Shown in pieces: positions 1 through 9,763 of a DNA stretch of 64,000 bases. The DNA is taken from positions 124,001 to 188,000 of the forward strand of contig DFZK01000005.1 of assembly GCA_002382085.1 (NCBI GenBank), read 5' to 3'. The DNA is from Sulfurospirillum sp. UBA4058. Its GTDB lineage: Bacteria; Campylobacterota; Campylobacteria; Campylobacterales; Sulfurospirillaceae. How positions within the stretch are numbered: position 1 is the stretch's first letter; the number at the start of each line of letters is the position of its first letter. The notes beneath the pieces were generated by a model that searched no databases, was not told the DNA's origin, and was given only the letters and a program-made list of their open reading frames with translations. Position numbers and translations under genes: made by a program.

Positions 1-425
1 TCAGTCCACGGCTCTTCTTTAAACAGCAATAACAGGTAATGGGTTTGCTTGCGTTCTTTCTCGCAATGAAGCGGTACCGATAAAAGGTGCGGAGGTGCAA
101 ACTCGTAAAAGGATTTGGCGTTGATCTCTTTGACATCACGCGTAGGATCAACGATGAAAATGGCTTGTGCTTTTTCATGATGTCTAAGGTCTTCGACAAG
201 CTCTTCAATCCACTGAACGTAAGGCGATGTCGCATCCATAATAGCGATATCCGAGATAGCGACAACGCGGTATTTTTCTCGTAAATCGGTCGTTAACAAT
301 ACCCCTTGCGTATAGGGAATAAGATTTCTCGTTTCATTAACGACTTGAAAGTAAAGCTCTTTGAGGGTTTCACAGCTCCTACAGTTATGTTCTAACTGTA
401 GGAGTTTTGCAATGGTCGGTTCCAA
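1..425 (-). CDS. GAF-type HlyD-family adaptor, N-terminal part (partial)
   Basis: The reading frame is open from a TTG at 425 to the window edge, so only about the first 141 residues are seen. The TTG lies behind a purine-rich AGAGAGAG stretch and just after the adhesin stop, and no ATG fits earlier. The sequence (helical N-terminus with CRSC, then VVNETRNLIPYTQGVLL) resembles the GAF-like head that precedes the membrane helix and HlyD region in adaptors found beside giant bacterial adhesins. By family knowledge such proteins work with an ABC exporter and a TolC channel. Here the membrane and HlyD parts would lie outside the window, so the adaptor call is inference from the head domain and the neighbours. 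A perfect 12-bp inverted repeat sits at codons 8-17. Confidence 0.6.
   Translation of the reverse strand, partial: MEPTIAKLLQLEHNCRSCETLKELYFQVVNETRNLIPYTQGVLLTTDLREKYRVVAISDIAIMDATSPYVQWIEELVEDLRHHEKAQAIFIVDPTRDVKEINAKSFYEFAPPHLLSVPLHCEKERKQTHYLLLLFKEEPWT
376..404 (-). other. Perfect 12-bp inverted repeat at the start of the adaptor gene
   Basis: CTCCTACAGTTA at 376-387 is followed by a 5-base loop and its exact reverse complement at 393-404. In the minus-strand message the hairpin begins about 20 bases after the TTG start of the adaptor gene. No U-run follows in that direction, so a simple terminator is unlikely for this transcript; an attenuator or translation-limiting hairpin between the huge adhesin and the adaptor is an inference. 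Confidence 0.6.
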
Positions 426-438
426 TCTCTCTCTTTTC

Positions 439-3400
439 TTATGCGAGTAGTTTCGTTAAATAAGAGCCGTAATGCTCTAGTCGTTGGTTTTCAAGCGCAA
501 TTTGCTCTTTAAAGCCTACGAAGCTCTTGGCATCGGTTTGATTTTTAGTTTTTAACTGTTTCAAATCGATGGTAAGATTTAGCACTCTCGTCGTGCCGTC
601 TGAGTTGATCGCCTTGATGCTTACATGTAACGTCTCTAGCTCGTCAAGTAACGTACCGGTAATGTTACCCGTTCTTGGATCAAACGACAAGCCTTGAGGG
701 AGTGCGGCACCGTCAGCTAGGGTTACGACAAAACTTTGCGCAAGGTTTGTGTCGACGACTTTGACTTCAATGTAGTTATTGACGAGTTTGATCTCTTCAA
801 TGGCAATGCCGACAAGAGAAAACGAGTCTTGGTTGGATTGATTAAAGACAATTTGCCCGTTGGTTAAAACGTTCACGTCGACATTGACCTGAAGGGCACC
901 ATTACCGCCTTGTACGTTCCTTTGTGTTGTCGTCTCATTTGTTGAAGCGGAACGCTCGTTTTGATCGCCTTGTCCTTGCTCATTTCCCGTCAATCGAGCT
1001 TCAGCTCTAGGATTCGTTGTTTCATTGGCACCGATCCCCCTATTTTCGCCGCCTAAACCTTCATTTCCCGATGGGGAAGACGTACTTAAAAAGCCTCTTC
1101 CCGGCTCGGTTGGCAATCCACCGCCGGATTGTGGTGCATTCGGTGTCGTATTTAAAACACCCAATCCGTTCAGAGAACCACCGGTTGATCCTCCATTTCC
1201 CAAATTGGTTCCGGCAGATGTTCCTGTACCGCCGGACGTATCCGTCGTGCCGCCACTGACCGATGGCGTCGGTTTTGCCGTTTCAAGAGGAGCCGGGGCG
1301 ATGACGAGCATTGAATAAGTGCGGCTAATGGTTGCACCAAACGGATCCGTCGCTTTGAGCGTAATCTCGAAAACTCCCGACTGCGAAGCTCTTCCCGAGA
1401 TGACGCCCGTTACGGGATCGATCGTTAATCCTATCGGTAAGTTCGTTGCTTCAAACGCAAAAACATTGCTTGCGTCGCTATCGCTGAATAAAACAGAAAT
1501 ATCTTTGGTATAAACGTCTCCAAACGGTATTTCGACGTTAATATTATCCAATGCAACGGTTGGGGCATCGTTGGTACCCGCAATCGTAACGGAAAAATTC
1601 GAAACGGTTGTTAATCCTTCCGCATCCGTAACGGCAACGGGAATCACGATAGTGTCGGTTTCGCCTTGTCCGATATAGTTATAGCTTGAAGAATCAAACG
1701 TAAATGAACCATCTTCGTGTAAAACAAAACCCGCAGGAGCTGTTCCATAAACGCTAAACGTCAGAGAGCTGCTATCGACGTCACTTGCCGGTAAGACGCC
1801 TCGGAGTTGATTCCCCTCGGTCACGCTTCCGGATTGTGCTTCAAATACGGGGCTGTCATTAACCGCGTTGATCGTGATCGCAATCGTTTGAGTCTGTTCT
1901 AATCGATTGCCCTCGCCGATATTGCCAAGATCGTTGATATGAATCGTTAAACTATCGCTTCCGTTGTAGTCGTGATTTGGTGTGTATTTTAACCCATCCA
2001 CGGCATGTTGCAAATCTTCCAGACTGCCACGTACTTTAAGAATCGATGAATGATTGGAACCCTCTAAAATGCTCAGTCCCGTCATTTGCGATAATTCGAG
2101 CGTGCCGCTAGTAACACGTAACGTAACATCCAATAATTGCGTAGCATCGATAATGTCTAAATCAGAAAGAACGATGGCATGCGTGTTTTCAAAAACAAAA
2201 GGCGTATCTTCATGGGTTGTTGCGGTATGATCGCCAATCGTGATTACCGGAGCATCATTGACGGGTGTCACAAAGAATGCGATTTGTGCGATATTACTGA
2301 CTTCACCGTCATTGGAGGTAAATCGGTATAAAAACGTTTCGTATCCGTACCAATTTTCGTTCGGAATAAAGGTAAATTTCGCATAATCGGTATGATCCGT
2401 TCTATTTTTACCCTCATTGAGAATAATTTTACCGTTGGTTAATTGATAACCGATGACTTTTGAATCGGCATCGTAGATATACGTACTTGCGTCGAAGGCA
2501 TGGAATGTTCCTGCCGTGGTGATCGTGCCGCTTGCATTCGTGATGTCAGGCGTTCCCGTACCAAAAACGAATGTTCCGCCGTTATCGTTAATATCGGTTA
2601 CCAACGTATTGATATCGGCAATAATCGAAGCGGTGTTATCTTCGGCTCCGACGATATTGTCGCTGTAAATATTCGGAATAGCCGGTAAAACCATCACCAA
2701 TTTTTCCGATACGCTCGTACCGTCTAAGGCATCCCTTGCCGTTATTTTCAGATAATCGGCTCCCGGAGTGATGTAGTCGTTTCCGTATCCTGCAACGTAC
2801 GTAACGCCGTTGGAGGCTGCTAACGTAGCGTTGATTTGATCGATCGTTCCGCTCAGCGTGACAATGCGTGAGCCGTTTCCGCTGATTTGGGAAGCGTTTA
2901 AACCGTCGGCAATGGAGTCATTGATCGTAATGTGCCCGTAACGCGTTGTTTCAAGCGTGAGGGTAAGCGTATTGCTATCTAGGTCGGAAACGTTTAAAAT
3001 AGAACCGATCAAAAGCGTACCGTTGTCGTTTTGACCGATGATTTTTTCAACCACTAACGTCGTCGTGTTGAGATCAATTGTCGGTAAGTCATTAACGGAT
3101 TGAAGATTTACGCTCGCCGTCTTCATACTGTAACGAGACGATGTCTCACCGCCGTTTCCACCATCATTTACTTTGATTTCAACCGTTCTTGCCGCATCGT
3201 TAAAGTTATCGGAGGCATTGCTAAACGTCACGGCACGTGCTAGTGCTTGTACCTGTGACGAGTATGCATTTTCATTTAAGTGCACCCGTAATTCATGACC
3301 GTTTTCACCGTTTAAAACCGTATCGATCGTACCGATGGTAACATTGCCGTATTTTACATGTAAACCATCCAAAGAGATACCGCCGATAGAAGCGATCGCT

Positions 3401-6400
3401 AAAGTATCGAGAGATTCTTTATTTGCGCTAATCGCAAAAGAGACATATCCGTCCGCATAACTTGTTCCCTCTAAGTCTGTTACGGTAATCTCAGCATCAA
3501 CTTGAACAGGTGATCCGTTTTCGACAAATGTTTTGGGATGTAACGCTCCGCCCAAGAGCGGAGCATCGTTCACCGCATCTATGGCAATGACCAATTGTTT
3601 GCTATCTGTAGATCCGTTATTATCACTGACAGTCACCGTAAACGTTTCCGAGGTATTGGCGTGAAGGGCATTGATCGCATCGGCATTTGGCGTGTACGTG
3701 TACGCTCCCGTAACGGTATTGAGCGTCAGTGTTCCGTATGTTCCTACTTTGGTGACGGTCGCATTAAGAAGCGTACCGCCCTCAATACCGTATGTAAAAA
3801 TCGTACCGTGATCGCTATCGGTTGCGCTTAAAGAGGAAGACGTCGCCGTAAAAACGTCGTTACCGTCCGTATCGGTATAGTAAATCGTTGCAGGCGTATT
3901 GATAGTGACATTATCGTTCGTACCGACGATATGAACCGTAATCGTTTTCGTAACGCTAGCATTGCTGGAATCTTTAACGCTAATCGTATAGGTTAGCGTT
4001 AACGTTTCGCCCGTCGGCAAATAGTTAAAGTATTGATTGCCTGAATTAAAAGACCAATCCACATCGGAATCGTGCGTCGAAACGCTTAACATGTTAAGCA
4101 ACGCGTTCGTATTTAACGTCAATCCTTCCGTTGCCCCCGATGCGACGACACCGGCTTTACTGACGGAAAAGCTTGTATCCGACGTATCGATATCTTCAAT
4201 GCTTAACGTACCGCTTGAACTCAATGTCGTATTGGTTTCATTGACGGTTGAAGTATCGCTATCGCCGGAATTTACGACCACGGTAGGTGTGTCGTTAACG
4301 CCGTCGATGGCAATCGAAACGGTCGTCGTTGCCGTTGCTCCTTGAGAGTCCGTTGCCGTTAACGTATAAAGAAGCGTCAACGTCTGCCCTCTGCCCAAAA
4401 AATTGAACGTATGATCTGCCCCTGAATTAAAACTCCATGAAACGGTTCCCGTCGTAGTATCATTTCCGATGACGGGATTGGAGTTGATGTGCAACATATT
4501 TTGGATGATCTCTTCCGTATAGCCCGTAGGTAGGCTTACTCCGCTAGGAAGCGTTACCTGTACGGAACTGACCGCAACATTGACCTCATCGGTTAAATCA
4601 ATATCCGTGATCGTATAGTCATCGGTTAAAACAAGGCTAGAACTATGTTCTTGAAGATTGGTCGATGCCGCGTGCTCTAAACTGGACGTAATATTGGAAA
4701 GTTCCGAGACGGCTCCGGCGGCATAATACCAATCAAACATAACCGTTTGTGAGGCATTGATATTGTTTAGGTTTGTAAACATCGCATATCCGCCGTCATC
4801 GTATGATTGGTTATACACGGAGCTTAACGGATCAATTCCCGGAGCGTACTGATTGGATGTACTCCAGCCGTATCCGGGTGCTATAACGGTATTGACGTTT
4901 TCATTGGTCGAATAAAAAAGCACGGCTGTCGCATTAGCTCCCGTTCCCGTGTAAATTTTAATCGCTTTAGCTTGTTCCGTTGCATTGGATATCATCGTAA
5001 ATTCACCGTCAACGATATTGCCTTTTTGCTTAGCGGGACTATCGCTACCCGCCACAAAATCGTCTCGTGTTCCCACCCAAAATCTCAAGTTTTCCGTTGA
5101 GGTTGTTCCAAGATTGGTAATATACGTATTGGCTTTGATGTATTTAGCACCTGATTCTAACGTATAGACGTTGGTCACTTTTAGATGCGCCGCTCCGACC
5201 GTAATTTCACCGCTCCAAACGATTGTCCCCGTTCCCGTAGTCGTATTAAATCCTGAATTATCCACCGTCGTATTGGTAAACGTCGGGCTCAGATTGACCG
5301 TTCCTTCCAAGTTCCAATCCGTATCCGTTTTTGCACTACCGGAATTATAATCTGCGGCAATTGCCATGTTTAATTGATAGCTGGAGAACGTTAATTTATT
5401 CCATGTTCCGTCTTTGTAATACCACGGTTGCTCTAACATACCCGTGGTCGGGTTAACGGAGTCAAGAGTACCGCTTCCGAATCGTAAGAGTCCGTTATTA
5501 AAAATTTCAACTCCCGCATTTGGAGCCGTTGTCCCTGAAGCAGGAGGCGTTACGACACCCGAACCTCCGCTCGTAATCGTTCCAAACACCGGAGCATCGT
5601 TCGTTCCCGTAATCGTTAACGTAATATTCGTACTTTGTGATGCACCTGCCGTATCGGTCGCAATCACGTTATAGCTAAACGTAATCGTCTCTCCCACGGC
5701 AAGAAAATTTAAATCAACATTGTTGACGCTATAACTCCATGACGTTGAACCGGAAGCAGCATTGGTAGCACCGGTATGAAATCCCGCAATCAAGGCCGAT
5801 GAAAGCGTCGAATTCAGCGTACCTCCACTCCATAAAATGTCATTGTTATAGCTGTACGTGATAGTGACGTTACTCTCGACGTCGCTAAAGCTTACCGTTC
5901 CGCTTTGCGATAAGTTTTGATTGTCGATGTCGGACGTTTCGGTAAATCCCGTAGGCGTCGAGACGGAAACCGTCGGAGCATCGTTGATACCCGTTACATG
6001 TAACGTCGAAGTATCAATCGTACTGTCCACATTTCCGTCGTTAATTATCCAAGAAACGGTTCGTGTTGCTTGCGTTAAGCTTAAGGTTTCACTGGTGGAA
6101 TGATACGTAACGCTTCGTAATGCACTTTGCCATTGGGCAAGCGTTGCCGTTGATCCTGAAGACGTTAGCGTTAAAATACCGGTTGCGCTATCGTAACTTG
6201 CTACGATGTTGCCCATCGTCGAGCCGTCATTGGTAAAACTTAAAACATCACCGCTTAAAAAGCCGGAACTAATCCTCACTTGAGCACTCGCTAAAGTCGT
6301 ATTGTCTACATCGCTTAGCGTCAGAGCAGGAGAAAGTACGATTGCAGAGCCATTTTCCGTATAATCTGACGTATGGCTCGTTTCTAAGGTAGGGGCATCG

Positions 6401-9024
6401 TTAAGGGATAAAACTCGAACGGTCAACTGAGCGGCACTTAATGTCCCTCCGGCTCCGCCGTATTCAACGATATATCCGGCAATCGAACCGGTGTTCGTAG
6501 CGGCAAAGTCATTCCATTTCCCGGCATTGGCTCCGGAATAGTAAAAGTGTGCGACGTCTTCTCCTCCGCGCGAAGCATCGGAGTTATTGGGTTCGCCGCT
6601 ATCCCAGTTGGCATATTGACTATTATACGTTGTACCGTAATTAGACGTTGAATTGGTTCCGGCACTCGTATCGCCTGTCCAAAATTGCGTTCCGGCTTCC
6701 GGTCCTGTAACCCATTTCCAAATACCTTCGCTATCGGCATCGCTCGCACCTATCCATCCGTTACCGCCCGCCATGGAAGTAATCAGCGTATTTTCGCTTG
6801 CAGAAGTAATGGTGACAAGGTAACCGTTTAATCCGTATAAGGTTCGAGCTTCTGCCGCCGTCTTTGCGGCTGTCCATGAAATGCCCGATGCGCTAACGAA
6901 TTCATAATAATGGCCGTTGACGGTATTGAAAAATTTACCTGTTTGATTGATTCGGTACGGTTGATCACCGCTGCCTTGGTTGTCGTTAACCGTAATGGTT
7001 AAAGGATCATCGCCGAACCAATTGGAATCGGCTTGATAGCGAAGCGTGGCAAGGGTACTATTGAGGTTTGCGGTACTGCCCGTTATCTCCAACGTATGCG
7101 TTCCGGAACCGCTGACGCTTACACCGCTTGAACTCCCTAAGCTTAAATTACCGTGATTAGAGACTATCGTCACTTTAACATTGCTTCCTGCATCATTGTC
7201 GCTAACGCTGATTCCCGAAATCGTAATAGACGTATCTTCATTAACCGTCACTGTTTCTCTGCCTGAAATATAAGGTAAATCATTGGTTGCGCTAACGCTA
7301 ATCGTACTGGAAGCACTACCCGCATTACCACTTGAATCGACAGCCGTTACGGTAAATGTCCGAGCCGTCGTTGAAGGATCATCGGACGTATTGGAAAATG
7401 AAACGAGCTTTGAGATTGACGTTACGACGGCATCATTTACTTTGGTTCCGTAAACACGTACATTGTCGATATAAAGCTGTCCGCCTGCCGCTTTTCCTCC
7501 CGATGCATCGTATGTACCGTTAACAAAAACAAATCTATACGTGCCGGATGTTGAAATAGTAGTCGCTTTCGTTGTCCATGGCGTCGTTGAGGCTCCCGTC
7601 GCATCTAAGACTTCGATTTGGGCTCCCGTATTGACATTGACAATATATCCGAAAGCATCAAAATCATCGCCTCCTGCATAAGCTCTCCAGTCAAAATAAA
7701 TGACATCACCCGAACTTGCCTCAAAAGCCGAACTGTATACGGCAGGACCGTGAACAACGTCGTATCCGTTAAGTGTCGTCATACTGCTTGTAAGCTTTAG
7801 AGCATAGTTACCGTCTGTTGCGTTGTCGGCTTCAGAAACGATGCTCGTCGAATAAGTACTACTGGGCACATCATTGTCGTTTCCGCCGGAGTTCGCATTG
7901 TCAGAATAATCACTCGTATCTTGCGATGTCCATCCTGCAATAGCCGTAGAACCTAAATCGATCATTTGGTTCATTGCCGTCCAACCGGTGATCGTTCCCG
8001 TCTCAAAACTTGCATTTGTGAAGCTACTGGCAAAATTAATTCGTAATTTTTGCCCATTAATTCCGTTATACGTAGTATCTATCGAACCGATAATATCTTT
8101 TCCGGATCCGTTTCCTAAGTATACATTGGAACCGTCAACGGAAATTGCACCATTCGCGGTGATATTACTTGCACTATGAAGAACAAGTTGATCCGAGCTT
8201 GTAGCATTTGTAAAGCTATACTCAATATATTGTCCCGCATAGCTTGTACCGTTCGTAATGGTAATATTTGAAGCAGGATATACGCTTGTATCATTTTCGT
8301 AAAATGTGACATTTTGCAAACCGGAAATCGAAGGCGTTCCCAAGTCTTCTTGATAAGAAATAATATTAAAAGACTCTGTGTCAATAACGCCGCTTTTCAT
8401 CTCCAAATCCCAATCTCCTCCGATGCCGGTCGTATCGGTGGAAGCAGCGATATCCGCATCGGTTGAAACGGCAAAAGCATTGATAAACGCTTGCCCTTCC
8501 CCGTTGGAAGCAACGTTACATCCGTAAAGCAATACGTCACCGTTTTCGGACATGGCTCCTTTAATGCTTTGCATTAAAGTGTCATAATGCGATAACGTAC
8601 TTTCATTTAACACATCGTTTCCGACCGTAATTTCTCCGGTACTACCGTGTGAGAGAACATGAAGAGCATCAATCTTTGTTTCATGCTGAAGAATCGTTTG
8701 CATCTCGTCCAAAGAACCGACTAAGTAAATTTCAACGTTATCGCCGATCCCTTTCGCCAAGGTCTCGTAATCTTTCACACTTGTGTCGACAAAAGCAACT
8801 TCTTTACGTACGTTGGGTTCACTGCTTGGTGTCGCTTGTGCTGTATGTACGCTGTTTTCGGCGTTTTCGTTTGTTACGTCACTGTTTTTGACGGTTGTGT
8901 CGTTGGTGTGGGTTGAGAAGCTGCTTTTATCAAGGACGTCGACTGCCGTGCCAACTGCCGCTCCATCAAAAAGCATTCTCTGTTCTAAGGCGCTAATGAT
9001 CGGTTTTTTTCGTGTATGTTTCAT
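439..9024 (-). CDS. Giant multidomain adhesin (DUF4347, cadherin/VCBS-like repeats, C-type lectin)
   Basis: A 2861-residue surface protein. It opens with a basic segment and SALEQRMLFDGA, the LEPR-XLL type motif seen at the N-terminus of large exported adhesins. A DUF4347 domain follows at roughly 70-225 (HVLSHGS, LLYGCNVA). Residues about 338-530 look like a carbohydrate- or ligand-binding beta-sandwich. Many cadherin/VCBS-like Ig repeats follow, each with the NDAP-type linker. A C-type lectin domain lies at about 695-860 (WIGASD, ANWDSGEPNN, WND). A Gly/Ser/Thr-rich linker at about 2587-2695 separates two putative Ig (He_PIG) domains. No RTX nonapeptides and no LPXTG motif are visible at the C-terminus. 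Start ATG 9024 has AAGGACGG upstream. It lies between adaptor genes and downstream of a TolC gene, so type I-like export to the cell surface is inferred. Confidence 0.85.
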   Translation of the reverse strand: MKHTRKKPIISALEQRMLFDGAAVGTAVDVLDKSSFSTHTNDTTVKNSDVTNENAENSVHTAQATPSSEPNVRKEVAFVDTSVKDYETLAKGIGDNVEIYLVGSLDEMQTILQHETKIDALHVLSHGSTGEITVGNDVLNESTLSHYDTLMQSIKGAMSENGDVLLYGCNVASNGEGQAFINAFAVSTDADIAASTDTTGIGGDWDLEMKSGVIDTESFNIISYQEDLGTPSISGLQNVTFYENDTSVYPASNITITNGTSYAGQYIEYSFTNATSSDQLVLHSASNITANGAISVDGSNVYLGNGSGKDIIGSIDTTYNGINGQKLRINFASSFTNASFETGTITGWTAMNQMIDLGSTAIAGWTSQDTSDYSDNANSGGNDNDVPSSTYSTSIVSEADNATDGNYALKLTSSMTTLNGYDVVHGPAVYSSAFEASSGDVIYFDWRAYAGGDDFDAFGYIVNVNTGAQIEVLDATGASTTPWTTKATTISTSGTYRFVFVNGTYDASGGKAAGGQLYIDNVRVYGTKVNDAVVTSISKLVSFSNTSDDPSTTARTFTVTAVDSSGNAGSASSTISVSATNDLPYISGRETVTVNEDTSITISGISVSDNDAGSNVKVTIVSNHGNLSLGSSSGVSVSGSGTHTLEITGSTANLNSTLATLRYQADSNWFGDDPLTITVNDNQGSGDQPYRINQTGKFFNTVNGHYYEFVSASGISWTAAKTAAEARTLYGLNGYLVTITSASENTLITSMAGGNGWIGASDADSEGIWKWVTGPEAGTQFWTGDTSAGTNSTSNYGTTYNSQYANWDSGEPNNSDASRGGEDVAHFYYSGANAGKWNDFAATNTGSIAGYIVEYGGAGGTLSAAQLTVRVLSLNDAPTLETSHTSDYTENGSAIVLSPALTLSDVDNTTLASAQVRISSGFLSGDVLSFTNDGSTMGNIVASYDSATGILTLTSSGSTATLAQWQSALRSVTYHSTSETLSLTQATRTVSWIINDGNVDSTIDTSTLHVTGINDAPTVSVSTPTGFTETSDIDNQNLSQSGTVSFSDVESNVTITYSYNNDILWSGGTLNSTLSSALIAGFHTGATNAASGSTSWSYSVNNVDLNFLAVGETITFSYNVIATDTAGASQSTNITLTITGTNDAPVFGTITSGGSGVVTPPASGTTAPNAGVEIFNNGLLRFGSGTLDSVNPTTGMLEQPWYYKDGTWNKLTFSSYQLNMAIAADYNSGSAKTDTDWNLEGTVNLSPTFTNTTVDNSGFNTTTGTGTIVWSGEITVGAAHLKVTNVYTLESGAKYIKANTYITNLGTTSTENLRFWVGTRDDFVAGSDSPAKQKGNIVDGEFTMISNATEQAKAIKIYTGTGANATAVLFYSTNENVNTVIAPGYGWSTSNQYAPGIDPLSSVYNQSYDDGGYAMFTNLNNINASQTVMFDWYYAAGAVSELSNITSSLEHAASTNLQEHSSSLVLTDDYTITDIDLTDEVNVAVSSVQVTLPSGVSLPTGYTEEIIQNMLHINSNPVIGNDTTTGTVSWSFNSGADHTFNFLGRGQTLTLLYTLTATDSQGATATTTVSIAIDGVNDTPTVVVNSGDSDTSTVNETNTTLSSSGTLSIEDIDTSDTSFSVSKAGVVASGATEGLTLNTNALLNMLSVSTHDSDVDWSFNSGNQYFNYLPTGETLTLTYTISVKDSSNASVTKTITVHIVGTNDNVTINTPATIYYTDTDGNDVFTATSSSLSATDSDHGTIFTYGIEGGTLLNATVTKVGTYGTLTLNTVTGAYTYTPNADAINALHANTSETFTVTVSDNNGSTDSKQLVIAIDAVNDAPLLGGALHPKTFVENGSPVQVDAEITVTDLEGTSYADGYVSFAISANKESLDTLAIASIGGISLDGLHVKYGNVTIGTIDTVLNGENGHELRVHLNENAYSSQVQALARAVTFSNASDNFNDAARTVEIKVNDGGNGGETSSRYSMKTASVNLQSVNDLPTIDLNTTTLVVEKIIGQNDNGTLLIGSILNVSDLDSNTLTLTLETTRYGHITINDSIADGLNASQISGNGSRIVTLSGTIDQINATLAASNGVTYVAGYGNDYITPGADYLKITARDALDGTSVSEKLVMVLPAIPNIYSDNIVGAEDNTASIIADINTLVTDINDNGGTFVFGTGTPDITNASGTITTAGTFHAFDASTYIYDADSKVIGYQLTNGKIILNEGKNRTDHTDYAKFTFIPNENWYGYETFLYRFTSNDGEVSNIAQIAFFVTPVNDAPVITIGDHTATTHEDTPFVFENTHAIVLSDLDIIDATQLLDVTLRVTSGTLELSQMTGLSILEGSNHSSILKVRGSLEDLQHAVDGLKYTPNHDYNGSDSLTIHINDLGNIGEGNRLEQTQTIAITINAVNDSPVFEAQSGSVTEGNQLRGVLPASDVDSSSLTFSVYGTAPAGFVLHEDGSFTFDSSSYNYIGQGETDTIVIPVAVTDAEGLTTVSNFSVTIAGTNDAPTVALDNINVEIPFGDVYTKDISVLFSDSDASNVFAFEATNLPIGLTIDPVTGVISGRASQSGVFEITLKATDPFGATISRTYSMLVIAPAPLETAKPTPSVSGGTTDTSGGTGTSAGTNLGNGGSTGGSLNGLGVLNTTPNAPQSGGGLPTEPGRGFLSTSSPSGNEGLGGENRGIGANETTNPRAEARLTGNEQGQGDQNERSASTNETTTQRNVQGGNGALQVNVDVNVLTNGQIVFNQSNQDSFSLVGIAIEEIKLVNNYIEVKVVDTNLAQSFVVTLADGAALPQGLSFDPRTGNITGTLLDELETLHVSIKAINSDGTTRVLNLTIDLKQLKTKNQTDAKSFVGFKEQIALENQRLEHYGSYLTKLLA

Positions 9025-9041
9025 GGCATCCGTCCTTGCGT

Positions 9042-9752
9042 TTAATGGGTGAAATGAGCCGTAGCACTCATCCCCGGAATAATATTTTCAAAAGGCTTTA
9101 TCAACTTGGCGCGTATCGTAATCGATTGACTCGTGGGGTCTACGACCGAGTCAATCTGCACGATCTGTGCTTTAAGCGTGGTTTTGGTTTCATCGATGCT
9201 GAGTCCAAACTCCATCCCCCGTTTTAACCATACTAGCCACGATGAGGGAACGACGACTCGGGCTTCAAGATTATCAAGCCCTACGATCTCAAAAAGTTCG
9301 TCTTGCGGCTTAATACTTTGGTATTTTGCTACTTTTTTAGAGGCAATTTTGCCGTCAAACGGTGCATTGATCTCACATCTGGAAACGTTAATAGCGGCAA
9401 TATCGCTTTCGGCTTTTTGTTTGTTGTAGTTTTCGTTTGAAATTTGAATCTCAAACGTACCCACGGAGCCAAAAGTGTCAAGCTTTTTGTTTTTTTCAAG
9501 CTCAAGCTTTGCGATCTCTTTTTCAACGTCGATTTTACGCTTTTGAGCGCGATAAACCGCACAATCGATTTTAAGAAGGTTTTCTCCTTTTTTAAAAGAA
9601 TCTCCTTCGTGTTTGCTCAGTTCGATGATTTCTCCCGCAATTTCGCTGGATAAAACCGTTCGATCAAGCGATACGATGATAGCACGCGCCGTAGACTCTT
9701 CCACGGCATAAAGCATTGATGCTAGAAACAGTATGCTTAAAACTCTTTTCAT
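9042..9752 (-). CDS. HlyD-family periplasmic adaptor (membrane fusion protein)
   Basis: A short adaptor of about 236 residues with an N-terminal signal peptide (VLSILFLASMLYA). It has a biotinyl-lipoyl half-motif (SSEIAGEIIELSKHEGDSFKKG), a coiled-coil hairpin rich in Lys and Glu at about 60-120, the second lipoyl half (INAPFDGKIASKKV) and a beta-barrel end (GMSATAHF). Adaptors of this family bridge an inner-membrane exporter and a TolC channel across the periplasm. ATG 9752 is chosen because AAAGGTTTGAGT precedes it; an upstream TTG at 9758 is possible. It follows the TolC gene by 11 bases and precedes the adhesin by 17, so the three are probably one operon. The transporter partner is not in the window. 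Confidence 0.85.
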   Translation of the reverse strand: MKRVLSILFLASMLYAVEESTARAIIVSLDRTVLSSEIAGEIIELSKHEGDSFKKGENLLKIDCAVYRAQKRKIDVEKEIAKLELEKNKKLDTFGSVGTFEIQISNENYNKQKAESDIAAINVSRCEINAPFDGKIASKKVAKYQSIKPQDELFEIVGLDNLEARVVVPSSWLVWLKRGMEFGLSIDETKTTLKAQIVQIDSVVDPTSQSITIRAKLIKPFENIIPGMSATAHFTH

Positions 9753-9763
9753 ACTCAAACCTT

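Noticed and set aside
1017..8384. Many open frames on the plus strand, and one other minus frame set, inside the adhesin gene
   Set aside because: They are shadows of a repetitive Thr/Ser/Val-rich gene; none has a ribosome site or family motif.
439..9024. CRISPR-like or tandem DNA repeats in the adhesin
   Set aside because: The repeats are similar at protein level only; no short exact DNA repeats with regular spacers are seen.
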